From JAIPEK01 sp041685935 (lineage in GTDB: Bacteria; Desulfobacterota; Desulfobacteria; Desulfobacterales; Desulfobacteraceae): 5,329 bases of DNA. The notes beneath the pieces are model-generated. The model had not been told where the DNA came from. It did no database searches and saw nothing but the letters and a program-made list of their open reading frames with translations. A program made the position numbers and the translations under genes. The stretch covers positions 1-5,329 of the forward strand of contig JAWLES010000171.1 in the NCBI GenBank assembly GCA_041685935.1. Reading direction: 5' to 3'. Every line of letters begins with the position of its first letter. Position 1 is the first letter of the stretch. Shown piece after piece: positions 5,299 to 5,329 of the stretch.

Positions 5299-5329
5299 AT
5301 GGAATCAATCCTTTTCATGATTGGACTCG
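5299..5329 (+). CDS. rnfB: 5' end of rnfB, ferredoxin-accepting iron-sulfur subunit (cut by window edge)
   Basis: Only ten codons are visible: MESILFMIGL. A good ribosome binding site (AAGGTGG, 5286-5292) lies six bases upstream. The hydrophobic start fits the N-terminal membrane anchor of RnfB, and in the rnfCDGEAB order rnfB is the expected next gene. RnfB carries several iron-sulfur clusters and accepts electrons from reduced ferredoxin. The identification rests on position and start, not on motifs, because the cluster-binding part is outside the window. Confidence 0.8.
   Translation, partial: MESILFMIGL

Overview
The window holds most of an Rnf operon, which encodes a membrane-bound, ion-translocating, ferredoxin-dependent electron-transfer complex. 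The order is rseC-like gene, tetraheme cytochrome c gene, rnfC, rnfD, rnfG, rnfE, rnfA, and the first codons of rnfB at the right edge. All genes are on the + strand. Base composition looks balanced, and the genes are tightly packed with good Shine-Dalgarno sites and two 8-base overlaps. A multiheme cytochrome c gene in front of rnfCDGEAB suggests an anaerobic, cytochrome-rich bacterium. My best guess is a sulfate reducer or relative in the Desulfobacterota. The assignment rests on gene order and protein style only, not on a search.

Layout. Positions 1-192 are the 3' end of a gene whose product ends in four 11-residue coiled-coil repeats; I do not recognise its function. Positions 219-653 encode a two-helix RseC/MucC family protein. 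A gap of about 130 bases follows. It carries a good sigma70-like promoter (705-733) and a 10-base inverted repeat whose right arm covers the ribosome binding site and start codon of the cytochrome gene. Positions 783-1148 encode an exported or membrane-anchored tetraheme cytochrome c. A 72-base gap with a GC-rich hairpin leads to rnfC (1221-2522). Then rnfD, rnfG, rnfE, rnfA and rnfB follow almost without gaps.

How the genes work together. In standard bacterial Rnf, electrons from reduced ferredoxin enter at RnfB, cross through the RnfA/RnfE iron-sulfur centre to the covalent FMN of RnfG, pass to the covalent FMN of RnfD, and return to RnfC, which reduces NAD+. Here RnfG keeps its flavin-attachment motif (SGATVT, Thr165), RnfA and RnfE keep their cysteines, and RnfC keeps two [4Fe-4S] motifs. 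However, RnfC has lost the usual FMN/NADH motifs, and RnfD has Ala158 where the flavinylated Thr normally sits. With the tetraheme cytochrome gene next door, this fits an Rnf complex whose NAD+ branch is lost or altered and whose electrons leave on the periplasmic side, from RnfG to cytochrome c. That reading is inference from motifs aligned by eye and is the main point to check.
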